Assembly: GCF_900100695.1 (NCBI RefSeq)
Contig: NZ_FNCF01000004.1
Span: 558,001 to 622,000 of the forward strand
Source: Klenkia brasiliensis
GTDB lineage: Bacteria; Actinomycetota; Actinomycetes; Mycobacteriales; Geodermatophilaceae
Direction of reading: 5' to 3'
Length of the DNA stretch: 64,000 nucleotides
Positions within the stretch are counted from its first letter, which is position 1, and the number at the start of each line of letters is the position of its first letter. Below the pieces are notes generated by a model. That model searched no databases. It saw nothing but the letters and a program-made list of their open reading frames with translations, and was not told the origin of the DNA. The translations under genes and the position numbers were made by a program. This document shows, one piece after another, positions 43,244 through 53,773 of the stretch.

Positions 43244-44373
43244 CCGACCCGGTCACCGCGGAGCAGGCCGCCGCCGGCACCCGGGCCGCCGCGGCCGCCC
43301 GGGCGGGCGCCGCGCCCCGGGCCGGCGAGGCGGCCGCCATGGTGCGCGCCCGCGAGCTCGGGTGGACGGCGCTGGGCCGCACCAGCCCCAACCCGGCCGT
43401 GGGCGCCGTGGTCCTCGACGCCGCCGGCCGGGTGGTCGGCGAGGGCGCCACCGCGCCCCCCGGCGGCCCGCACGCCGAGGTGGCCGCGCTGGCGCAGGCG
43501 GGGGACCGGGCGCGCGGGGGCACCGCCGTCGTCACCCTCGAGCCCTGCGACCACACCGGCCGCACCGGCCCGTGCAGCCAGGCCCTGCTGGCCGCCGGCG
43601 TCGCCCGCGTGGTGGTCGCCGTCCCCGAGCCGACCGGGCTGGCCGCCGGCGGCGCGCAGCGGCTGCGGGACGCCGGGGTGGACGTCGTCACCGGCGTCGA
43701 GCAGGCCGCCGCGGAGGACGGCGCCCTCGCCCCCTGGCTGCTCGGCGTCCGGGAGCACCGGCCGCAGGTGGTCTGGAAGGTCGCCACGACCCTGGACGGC
43801 CGGGTCGCCGCGGCCGACGGCACCAGCCGGTGGATCACCGGCCCGGTGGCCCGCGCCGAGGTGCACCGGCTGCGCGCCACCTGCGACGCCGTCCTCGTGG
43901 GGTCGGGCACGGTGCTCGCGGACGACCCGCAGCTGACCGTCCGCGACGCCGACGGGGCCGACGCCGACCGGCAGCCGCTGCGGGTGGTGCTCGACCGGCG
44001 GGGCCGCGTGCCGGCCGGCGCCCGGGTGCACGACGGCGCGGCCCGCACGCACGTCTCCGGCGCCGCCGACCCGGCCGCGCTGCTGGCCGAGCTGTGGGAC
44101 CTCGACGTCCGCCGGGTGCTGCTGGAGGGCGGTCCGACCCTGGCCGCGGCGTTCCTCGGCGGCGGCCTCGTGGACGAGGTGGTGGTGCACGTCGCGCCGC
44201 AGCTGCTGGGGGCCGGACCGTCGCTGGTGGGCGACCTGGGAATCAGCACGATGGCCGCGGCGCTGCAGCTCACACCGCTGGACGTCACCCCGCTGGGGAG
44301 GGACGTGCAGCTGCGCCTGCGCCCCACCCGGCACACTGGGGGCGCACCGACACCCGAGGAGACGACCGACTGA
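43240..44373 (+). CDS. ribD: Bifunctional riboflavin deaminase / reductase RibD
   Basis: RibD deaminates and then reduces the pyrimidine intermediate of riboflavin synthesis. The 377-residue protein has an N-terminal zinc deaminase domain (GGPHAEVAAL and LEPCDHTGRTGPC, pattern HAE...PCxxxGxxxxC). The C-terminal reductase domain has VWKVATTLDGRVAAADGTSRWITG, VLVGSGTVLADDPQLTVR and VLLEGGPTLAAAFL. A 30-residue Ala-rich N-terminal extension precedes the deaminase. GTG 43240 overlaps rpe, and the stop overlaps ribE by one base. Confidence 0.95.
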   Translation: MTDPVTAEQAAAGTRAAAAARAGAAPRAGEAAAMVRARELGWTALGRTSPNPAVGAVVLDAAGRVVGEGATAPPGGPHAEVAALAQAGDRARGGTAVVTLEPCDHTGRTGPCSQALLAAGVARVVVAVPEPTGLAAGGAQRLRDAGVDVVTGVEQAAAEDGALAPWLLGVREHRPQVVWKVATTLDGRVAAADGTSRWITGPVARAEVHRLRATCDAVLVGSGTVLADDPQLTVRDADGADADRQPLRVVLDRRGRVPAGARVHDGAARTHVSGAADPAALLAELWDLDVRRVLLEGGPTLAAAFLGGGLVDEVVVHVAPQLLGAGPSLVGDLGISTMAAALQLTPLDVTPLGRDVQLRLRPTRHTGGAPTPEETTD

Positions 44374-44977
44374 TGTTCACCGGCATCGTGGAGGAGGTCG
44401 GCACCCTCGTCGTCCGCGACGACCAGGGCGACTCCGCCCGCCTGCAGCTGCGCGGCGCCAAGACCCTCGAGGGCGTCGCCCTCGGCGACTCCATCGCGGT
44501 CAACGGCGTCTGCCTGACCGTGACGGCGGTCGAGGACGGCGTGTGGTCCACCGACGTGATGGCCGAGACGCTGCGCCGCAGCAGCCTGGGCGCGCTGACC
44601 ACCGGCGACCCGGTCAACCTGGAGCGCGCGGTCACCGCCGGCACCCGGCTGGGCGGGCACATCGTGCAGGGCCACGTCGACGGCGTCGGCCAGGTCGTGT
44701 CGGTGGCGCCGTCGGAGCACTGGACCGTGGTGCGCGTCGGGCTGCCCGGGGGCATCGCCCGCTACGTCGTGGAGAAGGGGTCGATCACCGTCGACGGCGT
44801 CTCCCTCACCGTGAGCGCGTGCTCGGCCGCCGACGACCCGCAGCCCTGGCTCGAGGTCTCCCTCATCCCCACCACGCTGCGCGAGACCACGCTGGGCACC
44901 CGCGCCGCCGGTGACCCGGTCAACCTGGAGGTGGACGTCATCGCCAAGTACGTCGAGCGGCTGATGGGCGCGCGCTC

Positions 44978-44981
<4 letters not shown>
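44373..44981 (+). CDS. ribE: Riboflavin synthase alpha subunit
   Basis: This trimeric enzyme dismutates two 6,7-dimethyl-8-ribityllumazines into riboflavin. The 202-residue protein shows the internal duplication of the family: [12 protein letters not shown] with [14 protein letters not shown] in the first barrel, and [13 protein letters not shown] with [14 protein letters not shown] in the second. MFTGIVEE is the diagnostic N-terminus. ATG 44373 overlaps the ribD stop. The stop overlaps ribBA by GTGA. Confidence 0.96.
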
Positions 44982-47056
<2,075 letters not shown>

Positions 47057-47062
<6 letters not shown>

Positions 47063-47090
47063 CCGAGAAGCTGTGACCGAGAACCGATGA
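47057..47090 (+). repeat. 13-bp tandem duplication forming two 5-codon mini-ORFs
   Basis: CTGTGACCGAGAA occurs twice with a 14-bp period (47057-47069 and 47071-47083). Read from the hisE stop it gives GTG 47059 (MTEKL, stop 47074-47076), then GTG 47073 (MTENR, stop 47088-47090), then ATG 47087 of hisG. Each start overlaps the preceding stop. Confidence 0.8.
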
Positions 47091-47968
47091 CCAGGAGCCA
47101 CCCCGTGCTGCGCGTCGCCGTCCCCAACAAGGGCGTCCTGTCCGAGCCAGCGGCCGAGATGCTGTCCGAGAGCGGCTACCGGCAGCGCCGCAGCACCAAG
47201 GACCTCGCGGTCTACGACCCCGACTCCGACACCGAGTTCTTCTACCTGCGCCCGCGCGACATCGCCGTCTACGTGGCCGCCGGGACCCTCGACGTCGGCA
47301 TCACCGGCCGCGACATGCTGCAGGAGACCACCCCGCCGGACACCGAGTCCCCGGCCGAGGAGGTCATGGCGCTGGGCTTCGGCCGGTCCTCCTTCCGGTT
47401 CGCCAGCCCCACCGGCTCGGGCATCGAGGCCGTCGCCGACCTGGCCGGACGGCGGATCGCCACCGCCTACCCGGTGCTGCTGGAGAAGTTCCTCGCCGAG
47501 TCCGGCATCGACGCCGCGGTGGTCAAGCTCGACGGCGCGGTGGAGACCGCCTGCCGCCTCGGCGTGGCCGACGCCGTGTGCGACGTGGTCGAGACCGGGA
47601 CGACGCTGCGCCAGGCCGGCCTGCACGTGATCGGCGACCCGGTGCTCACCAGCGAGGCCATCCTGGTCCGCCGGGCCGGCGCCGAGGAGAACCCGGCCGT
47701 GGCCCAGCTGCAGCGCCGGCTGCGCGGGGTCCTGGTCGCCCGGCAGTACGTGATGCTCGACTACGACTGCCCCGACGAGCTGCTGGAGAAGGCCACCGTG
47801 ATCACCCCGGGCCTGGAGGGCCCGACGGTGAGCCGGCTGCAGACCCCGGGCTGGTCGGCGGTGCGCGCGATGGTGCCGCAGACCGACACCAACCGGCTGA
47901 TGGACGAGCTGTGGGAGCTCGGCGCCCGAGCCATCCTGGTCACCTCGATCCACGCCTGCCGCATCTAG
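47087..47968 (+). CDS. hisG: ATP phosphoribosyltransferase (long form, HisG-L)
   Basis: HisG joins ATP and PRPP, the first and feedback-controlled step of histidine synthesis. The product of about 290 residues is the long form, with LRVAVPNKGVLSEPAAEML, ITGRDMLQE, IATAYPVLLEKFL, the PRPP loop DAVCDVVETGTTLRQAGL and a C-terminal ACT-like regulatory domain ending LVTSIHACRI. Two starts are possible: ATG 47087, overlapping a mini-ORF stop, or GTG 47105, which has AGGAG 7 nt upstream. The shorter product begins directly at the conserved LRVAVPNKG. Confidence 0.95.
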   Translation: MTRSHPVLRVAVPNKGVLSEPAAEMLSESGYRQRRSTKDLAVYDPDSDTEFFYLRPRDIAVYVAAGTLDVGITGRDMLQETTPPDTESPAEEVMALGFGRSSFRFASPTGSGIEAVADLAGRRIATAYPVLLEKFLAESGIDAAVVKLDGAVETACRLGVADAVCDVVETGTTLRQAGLHVIGDPVLTSEAILVRRAGAEENPAVAQLQRRLRGVLVARQYVMLDYDCPDELLEKATVITPGLEGPTVSRLQTPGWSAVRAMVPQTDTNRLMDELWELGARAILVTSIHACRI

Positions 47969-47992
47969 GCGGGCGGGCTGCTGGAGGCCCCC

Positions 47993-48280
47993 GTGCAGAT
48001 CGACGCCCACCGGCCCACCGCCGTCGTCACCGACGTCGGCGACCTGCGCCGCCTGGAGGTGCTGGCCCCGGCCGGCCTGGCCGACGCCGACCTGGCCCAC
48101 CGGCTCGGCGACCTCGGTCGGCTGGACGGCGACCACGTGTGGCTGCCCGTCGAGCGGCTCCGGCAGGCCGGCCCTGCCGACGGAGACTGGGCCGCCGGCT
48201 TCGAGGCGATGATCGGCTACGCCACCTCGAAGGGCTGGGTCTCCGACGGCGCGGTCCGCGCGCACGTCGTGCGCAGCTGA
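47993..48280 (+). CDS. Conserved small protein after hisG, function unknown
   Basis: This 95-residue protein has no recognised domain. The composition is ordinary for the genome, with a likely alpha/beta fold: TAVVTDVGDLRRLEVLAP, VWLPVERLRQAG, then helical WAAGFEAMIGYATSKGWV and SDGAVRAHVVRS. GTG 47993 has GGAGG only 4 nt upstream, which is close. Small unknown proteins commonly follow hisG in actinobacteria. A strong hairpin after the stop ends the unit. Confidence 0.65.
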   Translation: MQIDAHRPTAVVTDVGDLRRLEVLAPAGLADADLAHRLGDLGRLDGDHVWLPVERLRQAGPADGDWAAGFEAMIGYATSKGWVSDGAVRAHVVRS

Positions 48281-48285
48281 CGGCG

Positions 48286-48319
48286 CCGGCCCGGCCCCCG
48301 CGTGCGGGGACCGGGCCGG
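48286..48319. terminator. Bidirectional hairpin terminator
   Basis: A 9-bp GC stem, one C/A mismatch and a further 5 bp close on CGTG. It lies between the converging gene after hisG and the MFS gene, so it can stop both transcripts. Confidence 0.8.
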
Positions 48320-48335
48320 TGGTGCGGTGCCGGGG

Positions 48336-49556
48336 TCAGGCCAGGCGCAGCTGCTTGACGACCACCGCGACGGCCACCGAGACGCCGCCGACGACGGCGA
48401 CCGCGGCGGCGATGCCCGACAGCGCACCGGAGACCGCGATGACCAGCAGCGGGCAGAGGAACTCACCCAGGAACAGCGCGGCGGTCCACCGGCCGGTGCC
48501 GCGGCCGCGCTCCTCGAGCGCCAGCCCGGAGACCACCCAGGTCAGCAGGCTGGGCAGCATGATCCCGGTGCCGGCGCTGGCCAGCACCGCGCCGACCACG
48601 GCGACCGGCACCGCCGGGGCCAGGCCCATGACGACCAGGCCCAGGCCGGCCAGGCCGAAGGCCAGCGGCAGCAGGAAGCCCGGGCCGCGGCGGACGATCC
48701 GCGGGAAGGACGCCGCCCCGGCCGCGGTGGCCAGCGAGGCCAGCGCCGCGATGCCGCCGATCGCCGCGGTCCCGGTGACGCCCAGGCCGTCGAGCACGTA
48801 GGCCAGCTCCACGATCGGGGTGTAGAAGACGACACCGCCGACCAGGCTGACCGCCAGCGGCACGAGCATCCGGCGCCAGGGCAGCGGGGGCAGGGCCGCG
48901 GTGCTGCGCGGGGGCACGGTGGGCGTCCAGACCAGCAGGGCGGCCAGCACGGCCAGCGGCAGGCCGACCAGGTACAGCCAGAACGGGGTGCGCCAGTCGC
49001 TGCTGCCCAGCGCACCGCCCAGCCCGAAGAAGACGGTGGCGGCCAGCGTGGTGACGATGGTCTGCAGGCCGAACAGCTTGGCCCGGCGGGCACCGGCGGA
49101 GTAGTCGGCGATGAGCGTGGTGCAGCAGGTCATGATCGCGGCCTCGGTGATCCCGACGCCGACCCGGGTGGCCAGCACCGCGGGCAGAGAGTCCAGCAGC
49201 ACGGGGGCGGTGCCGAGCACGGCGTAGACGGCCAGCGCACCGACCAGCAGCCGCTTGCGGCCGACCGCGTCGACGACCCGGCCGGCCACCGGGGCCAGCA
49301 GGGCGATCATCAGCGCCGGCGCGGTGAGCACCAGCGGGGCCAGCGCGTCGACGCCGGGGGTGCCGGCGAAGGCCCGCTGCAGGGTGGGCAGCACGGGGGA
49401 CAGCAGCACCGCGCCGAGGATCGGCATGCAGCTGGCCGCCATGAGGACGGCGATCTCCCGGCGACCGGCGGGCCGGCCGGTGGCCGGGTGCAGCGCCCCG
49501 GTGTCGAGCGCGGCCGCGGCTGCGCCGGGGACGGGACCGTCGAGGGTCTGGGACAC
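48336..49556 (-). CDS. MFS transporter
   Basis: This major facilitator has 406 residues and about 12 membrane helices. The conserved loop between helices 2 and 3 reads GRVVDAVGRKRLLV, matching GxxxDRxGRRxxl. The N-terminus is cytoplasmic. It resembles the DHA1 drug/metabolite group, but direction and substrate are not known. The start is GTG 49556, with AGGAG 5-6 nt upstream, although the frame stays open for 15 further codons. Upstream lies an ATC-N9-GAT site nearly identical to the one before the catabolic operon, so import or export of the same compound is the likely job. Confidence 0.85.
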   Translation of the reverse strand: MSQTLDGPVPGAAAAALDTGALHPATGRPAGRREIAVLMAASCMPILGAVLLSPVLPTLQRAFAGTPGVDALAPLVLTAPALMIALLAPVAGRVVDAVGRKRLLVGALAVYAVLGTAPVLLDSLPAVLATRVGVGITEAAIMTCCTTLIADYSAGARRAKLFGLQTIVTTLAATVFFGLGGALGSSDWRTPFWLYLVGLPLAVLAALLVWTPTVPPRSTAALPPLPWRRMLVPLAVSLVGGVVFYTPIVELAYVLDGLGVTGTAAIGGIAALASLATAAGAASFPRIVRRGPGFLLPLAFGLAGLGLVVMGLAPAVPVAVVGAVLASAGTGIMLPSLLTWVVSGLALEERGRGTGRWTAALFLGEFLCPLLVIAVSGALSGIAAAVAVVGGVSVAVAVVVKQLRLA

Positions 49557-49610
49557 GGGTGCTCCTGGGCTCGGGTGCCGGACCTCGGTGACCGGCATCA
49601 CTGAGCGCGG

Positions 49611-49676
49611 AGTGTGGGGAGTCGCCGGACCCGCCGTCCAATAGATCCCCCGGCCGCACCCATCAGCGCGGTGGAT
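49611..49676 (-). promoter_or_regulatory. LysR-type operator and promoter candidate for the MFS gene
   Basis: On the minus strand ATCCACCGCGCTGAT (49676-49662) is an ATC-N9-GAT box that differs in one base from the box before the cyclase gene. A candidate -10, CACACT (49616-49611), starts 53 bp from its centre, putting the box near -65. GGCATCA (49594-49600, plus strand), also found at the other site, lies downstream. Confidence 0.5.
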
Positions 49677-49679
49677 GCC

Positions 49680-50600
49680 TCAGCTGACCGGCGTCGTCGC
49701 CTGCCGGGCCGCGCGCAGCACCAGGTCGCGCAGGAACACGTGGTCGGGGTCGCGCTCGTAGACCGGGTGCCACCACATCGCCTCCACCAGCCCGCCGACG
49801 TCCAGCGGGCACGGCAGGGTGCGCACGCCGCTGCCCAGGGGCAGCAGGTCCACCAGCCGGCGCTGCAGCAGCGAGATCCGCCGGGAGCCGGCCACCAGCC
49901 CGGGCACGGTCAGGAAGTTCTCGGTGACCACCTGCACGCGGGGCTCGATGCCGCGCTGGCGCAGCACCCGCGCGGCCGGCGTGGAGGCGCTCGGGCCGTG
50001 GTAGACCGCCACCCACGGCAGCGTGCGCAGCTGCTCCACGGTCACCGCGTCGTCGATGTCGGGGTGGTCGGCCGAGCACACCACCACCCACTCGTCGGCG
50101 TAGAGCTCGGCGTGCGGCAGGTCGGCCAGGAACCCCATCGGCAGCAGCATCAGGTCCACCGCCAGCAGGGCCTGGTCGGCCCGGTCGACCAGCTCGGGGG
50201 TGTGCGGGGCCAGCCGCAGCCGGGCGTGCGGGGCCACCTCGTCCAGCAGCGCGGCCAGGGTGTCGCCGAGCACGGTGGCGCCGTAGTCGCTGAGCAGCAG
50301 GCTGAACTCCCGGGTGGACACCGCCGGGTCGAAGCTGGGCTGGGCGGTGAAGACCCGGTGCACCGACTCCAGCGCCAGGCGCGCCTGCAGCTGCAGCTGC
50401 CCGGCCAGCGGGGTGAGCCGGTACTCGTTGCCGACCCGGGTGAGCAGCTCGTCGCCGAAGTGCCGCCGCAGCCGGGCCAGGGACGCCGACAGCGCCGGCT
50501 GGGACAGCCCCAGCTGCCGGGCCGCCCTCGTCACGCTCCGCTGGCCCAGGAGCGCGTCCAGGGACACCAGCAGGTTGAGGTCCAGGTTGGCCACGTTCAC
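49680..50600 (-). CDS. LysR-family transcriptional regulator
   Basis: This protein of about 306 residues has an N-terminal winged HTH (LDLNLLVSLDALLGQRSVTRAARQLGLSQPALSASLARLR) of the NodD-like type, here cited by LDLNLLVSLDALL and RSVTRAARQLGLSQPALS. A periplasmic-binding-like effector domain follows (about 95-300). GTG 50600 is chosen because the family begins just before LDLNLL. A minus-strand GATGAT lies 6 nt upstream, giving another leaderless candidate. The frame is open further upstream to 50702. It stands between the MFS gene and a divergent six-gene operon, and is likely to control both. Confidence 0.88.
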   Translation of the reverse strand: MNVANLDLNLLVSLDALLGQRSVTRAARQLGLSQPALSASLARLRRHFGDELLTRVGNEYRLTPLAGQLQLQARLALESVHRVFTAQPSFDPAVSTREFSLLLSDYGATVLGDTLAALLDEVAPHARLRLAPHTPELVDRADQALLAVDLMLLPMGFLADLPHAELYADEWVVVCSADHPDIDDAVTVEQLRTLPWVAVYHGPSASTPAARVLRQRGIEPRVQVVTENFLTVPGLVAGSRRISLLQRRLVDLLPLGSGVRTLPCPLDVGGLVEAMWWHPVYERDPDHVFLRDLVLRAARQATTPVS

Positions 50601-50606
50601 GCGCGG

Positions 50607-50612
50607 ATCATC
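50607..50612 (-). promoter_or_regulatory. -10-like GATGAT, leaderless type (lysR)
   Basis: On the minus strand GATGAT, six bases, then GTG 50600. It overlaps the ATC-N9-GAT box by three bases, so LysR binding there would repress its own gene. Confidence 0.4.
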
Positions 50613-50635
50613 CACCGCGGTGATGCCCGGCATCA
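50610..50635. promoter_or_regulatory. LysR-type operator between lysR and the catabolic operon
   Basis: ATCCACCGCGGTGAT (50610-50624) is an ATC-N9-GAT box that contains T-N11-A, the LysR-family core. It overlaps a perfect 15-bp palindrome, TGATGCCCGGCATCA (50621-50635). TGATGCC recurs at 50652-50658. A candidate -10, GAGAGT (50670-50675), starts 53 bp from the box centre. Confidence 0.55.
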
Positions 50636-50704
50636 AGGATCCGGTCTTCCCTGATGCCTCGCCCGGGTCGAGAGTGGTCCGCGTCACCGACGACAGGAGC
50701 ACCC

Positions 50705-51682
50705 GTGTTCGACCCGCAGGACCCCGAAGCCACCATCGCCGCCGCGGCGGAGCGGGTCTCCAACTGGGGCCGCTGGGGCGGCGACGACGTGCTCGGCACG
50801 CTCAACCTGCTCACCCCCGAGAAGCGGGTGCAGGGCGCGGCCCTGGTGCGCACCGGGGCCAGCTTCGACCTGACCCAGCACTTCAACACCGACGGCCCGC
50901 AGAAGGGCTGGCTGCGCCGGGTCAACCCCGTGCACGCCATGCTCGGCACCGGCCTGGACGCCGAGGCCGGCATCCCCGCCTTCCCGCACGGCATCGGCGG
51001 CGCCGACGACATGGTCACCATGCCGCTGCAGGCCTCCACCCAGTGGGACGGCCTGGGCCACATCTTCGACCACGGGAAGGCCTACAACGGCCGCCGGGCG
51101 GGCGCGGTCGTCACCAGCGAGGGCGACAACACCACCGGCATCGAGACCACCGCCGGCCGCTTCGTCGGCCGGGGGGTCCTCCTGGACGTCGGCCGCTCCC
51201 ACGGCACCGACGGCGAGCTCCCCGACGGGTTCGCCATCACCCCCGAGCACCTGGACGCCTGCGCCGCGTCCGCCGGGGTCGAGGTCACCAGCGGCGACCT
51301 GCTCCTGGTGCGCACCGGCCGCCTGGCCCGCGCCCGCCGCGACATCAGCGAGGGCCGAGGCTGGGGCGACTACGCCGGCGGGCCCGCCCCCGGGCTGTCG
51401 TTCACCTCGCTGGACTGGCTGCGCAGCCACGACGTCGCCGCCGTCGCCACCGACACGTGGGGCGTGGAGGTGCGGCCCAGCGAGTTCGCCGTGCCGACCT
51501 TCCAGCCCTTCCACCAGGTCGCCATCCCGCACCTGGGCCTGTTCCTCGGGGAGATGTGGGACCTGGAGTCCCTGGCCGCCGACTGCGCCGCCGACGGCGT
51601 GCACGAGTTCCTGCTCGCCGCCCCGCCCCTGCCCGTCACCGGTGCCGTCGGTGCGCCGGTCGCCCCGATCGCCGTGAAGTAG
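50705..51682 (+). CDS. Cyclase-family (kynurenine formamidase-like) hydrolase
   Basis: This 325-residue protein belongs to the putative cyclase family (PF04199), metal-dependent hydrolases that include kynurenine formamidase and isatin hydrolase. The metal motif HxGTHxDxPxH appears in the variant form TQWDGLGHIF (about 112-121), known in a distinct subgroup. NWGRWGGDDVLGTLNLLTPEK near the start and TWGVEVRP near the end fit that subgroup. GTG 50705 has AGGAG 5 nt upstream. It is the first gene of the LysR-linked operon. Amide or lactone ring opening is the likely reaction, but the substrate is unknown. Confidence 0.82.
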   Translation: MFDPQDPEATIAAAAERVSNWGRWGGDDVLGTLNLLTPEKRVQGAALVRTGASFDLTQHFNTDGPQKGWLRRVNPVHAMLGTGLDAEAGIPAFPHGIGGADDMVTMPLQASTQWDGLGHIFDHGKAYNGRRAGAVVTSEGDNTTGIETTAGRFVGRGVLLDVGRSHGTDGELPDGFAITPEHLDACAASAGVEVTSGDLLLVRTGRLARARRDISEGRGWGDYAGGPAPGLSFTSLDWLRSHDVAAVATDTWGVEVRPSEFAVPTFQPFHQVAIPHLGLFLGEMWDLESLAADCAADGVHEFLLAAPPLPVTGAVGAPVAPIAVK

Positions 51683-51691
51683 GAGACCCCG

Positions 51692-52822
51692 ATGAGCGCA
51701 GTGCAGAACGTCCTGGTGGTCGGCGGCGGCCTGGCCGGCGCCGGCGCGGCCATCCGGCTGGCCCGGGCCGGCGTCGCCGTCGACCTGGTCGAGGTCAAGC
51801 CCGACGTCCACGCCCTCGGCTCGGGCATCACCCTGCAGGGCAACGCCCTGCGCGAGCTCGACGGCCTCGGCGTGTGGGGGACCGCCCGCGAGCGCGGCTA
51901 CGCCTTCGACGTCACCGGCTTCCGGGCCCCCGACCCGGTCGGCACCGAGCTGTTCGCCGTCCCCGACGCCAAGACCGGCGGCCCGGAGTACCCGGCCGTC
52001 ATGGGCATGTCCCGCCCCGAGCTCGCCCAGCTGCTGCACGACCGCGCCGCCGAGGTGGGGGTCAAGCTGCGGTACGCGACGACGACCACCGACCTGGCGC
52101 AGGACGCCGACGGCGTCGACGTCACCTTCTCCGACGGGTCGTCGGGCCGCTACGACCTGGTCGTGGGCGCCGACGGGGTCCGGTCCTGGACCCGCCGGAT
52201 GATCGGCATCGAGCTGGAGACGAGGTCCACCGGCATGGGGATCTGGCGCTCGTTCGGCCCGCGGCCGGCCAGCGTCACCCGCACCGACCTCTTCTACGGC
52301 GGGCCCTGCTACATCGCCGGGTACTGCCCGACCGGCGAGGACTCGCTCTACGCCTACCTCGTCGAGGACGCCCAGGACCGCTCCACCCTCACCCCGGAGG
52401 AGCAGCTGGCCACCATGCGCGGGCTGTCGCAGGCCTACCACGGCCCGTGGGACGAGATCCGCGAGACGCTCACCGACCCCTCGAAGGTGAACTACACCTG
52501 GTTCGAGACCCACGTGCTGCCCGCGCCGTGGAACCGGGGCCGCGTCGTGCTGATCGGCGACGCCGCGCACACCTGCCCGCCCACCATCGCCCAGGGCGGT
52601 GCCCAGGCGCTGGAGGACGCCGCCGTCCTCGGCTCGTTGCTCGTCGAGCGCGATGCCCTGGACGACGACCTCTGGGACGCCTTCCACGACCGCCGCGTCG
52701 AGCGGGCCCGCACCGTCGTCGAGGCCTCCAACCAGCTCGCCCAGTGGCAGCTGGACCACGTGCAGGGCGACATCCCCTCGCTCATGCGCACCGTCGCCCA
52801 GCTGGTCAGCCAGCCCGCCTGA
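51692..52822 (+). CDS. FAD-dependent aromatic monooxygenase (PHBH-like)
   Basis: This 376-residue group A flavoprotein hydroxylase has the Rossmann motif VVGGGLAGAG (9-18), the GD/DG-type VVGADGVRSW (157-166) and the ribityl-binding GDAAHTCPP (289-297). Such enzymes add one oxygen to an aromatic or heteroaromatic ring using NAD(P)H. AGGAG precedes ATG 51692, which lies 9 bp after the cyclase gene. With the ring-cleaving dioxygenase next in line it probably prepares a catechol-like diol. The substrate is unknown. Confidence 0.87.
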   Translation: MSAVQNVLVVGGGLAGAGAAIRLARAGVAVDLVEVKPDVHALGSGITLQGNALRELDGLGVWGTARERGYAFDVTGFRAPDPVGTELFAVPDAKTGGPEYPAVMGMSRPELAQLLHDRAAEVGVKLRYATTTTDLAQDADGVDVTFSDGSSGRYDLVVGADGVRSWTRRMIGIELETRSTGMGIWRSFGPRPASVTRTDLFYGGPCYIAGYCPTGEDSLYAYLVEDAQDRSTLTPEEQLATMRGLSQAYHGPWDEIRETLTDPSKVNYTWFETHVLPAPWNRGRVVLIGDAAHTCPPTIAQGGAQALEDAAVLGSLLVERDALDDDLWDAFHDRRVERARTVVEASNQLAQWQLDHVQGDIPSLMRTVAQLVSQPA

Positions 52823-52834
52823 CAGGAGAAGACA

Positions 52835-53773
52835 GTGACCGACCGACTCATCACCCACCTGCGGCACATCGACCTGGCCGTCCCGGACCTCGCGAAGCAG
52901 CGCGAGTTCTTCACCGGCACCTGGGGCCTGACGGAGGAGACGACCGACAGCGGCCTGTCCTTCCTGGCCGCCGAGGGCAGCCCGGAGCAGTACGTCGTCC
53001 GGCTGCGCGAGGCCACCGACAAGCGGATCGACCTGATCTCCTTCGGGGCCGGCAGCCGTGCCGACGTCGACACCCTGGCCGCCCGGATGGCGTCGGCCGG
53101 CGTCCCGCTCGTGCACGAGCCGACCGAGCTGCAGACCCCCGGCGGCGGCTACGGCTTCCGGTTCTTCGACGTCGAGGGCCGCACCGTCGAGGTGTCCGCC
53201 GACGTCGCCGTGCGCGAGCACCGGCGGATCGAGGAGGGCGAGTCGATCCCGGTGCGCCTGTCGCACGTGGTGATCAACTCCAGCGAGCCCGAGAAGACCG
53301 TGGCCTTCTACGAGCAGCACTTCGGCTTCGCGCTCTCGGACACCCTCATGCACCCGCGCATGGGCAACATGATGTATTTCCTGCGCACCAACGCCTGGCA
53401 CCACAGCCTGGCGGTCGCCCGCGGTCCGCACCCCTCGCTGCACCACGCCTCCTTCGAGCTGCGCGGCATCGACGAGTACATGCGCGGCACCGGCCGGGCG
53501 CTGCGCGCGGGCGTGGAGAAGATCTGGGGCCCGGGCCGGCACATGGCCGGCAACAACACCTTCTCCTACTTCCTGGACCCGCACGGCAACACCGTCGAGT
53601 ACACGACCGAGCTCGACCTGGTCGACGAGGACACCTGGCACCCCTCGCTCTACGACTTCACCCGGCCCGAGGTCTCCGACCAGTGGGGCACCGCGAACGC
53701 GATGAACGAGTTCGTGGCGGCGAAGTCCTTCAACGACCCCGACAAGGGTCTCTTCGTGGCACCCCCGGTCTGA
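52835..53773 (+). CDS. Two-domain extradiol ring-cleavage dioxygenase (VOC family)
   Basis: This 312-residue type I extradiol dioxygenase has two VOC domains (about 5-125 and 138-265). The Fe(II) ligands are in the C-terminal domain: His144 in RLSHVVIN, His204 in SLHHASFEL and Glu255 in NTVEYTTEL. A long C-terminal tail follows. The N-terminal domain lacks the metal set, as expected. It should open a catechol-type ring next to a hydroxyl. GTG 52835 has ACAGGAGAAG upstream, and the stop overlaps the next ATG. Confidence 0.88.
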   Translation: MTDRLITHLRHIDLAVPDLAKQREFFTGTWGLTEETTDSGLSFLAAEGSPEQYVVRLREATDKRIDLISFGAGSRADVDTLAARMASAGVPLVHEPTELQTPGGGYGFRFFDVEGRTVEVSADVAVREHRRIEEGESIPVRLSHVVINSSEPEKTVAFYEQHFGFALSDTLMHPRMGNMMYFLRTNAWHHSLAVARGPHPSLHHASFELRGIDEYMRGTGRALRAGVEKIWGPGRHMAGNNTFSYFLDPHGNTVEYTTELDLVDEDTWHPSLYDFTRPEVSDQWGTANAMNEFVAAKSFNDPDKGLFVAPPV

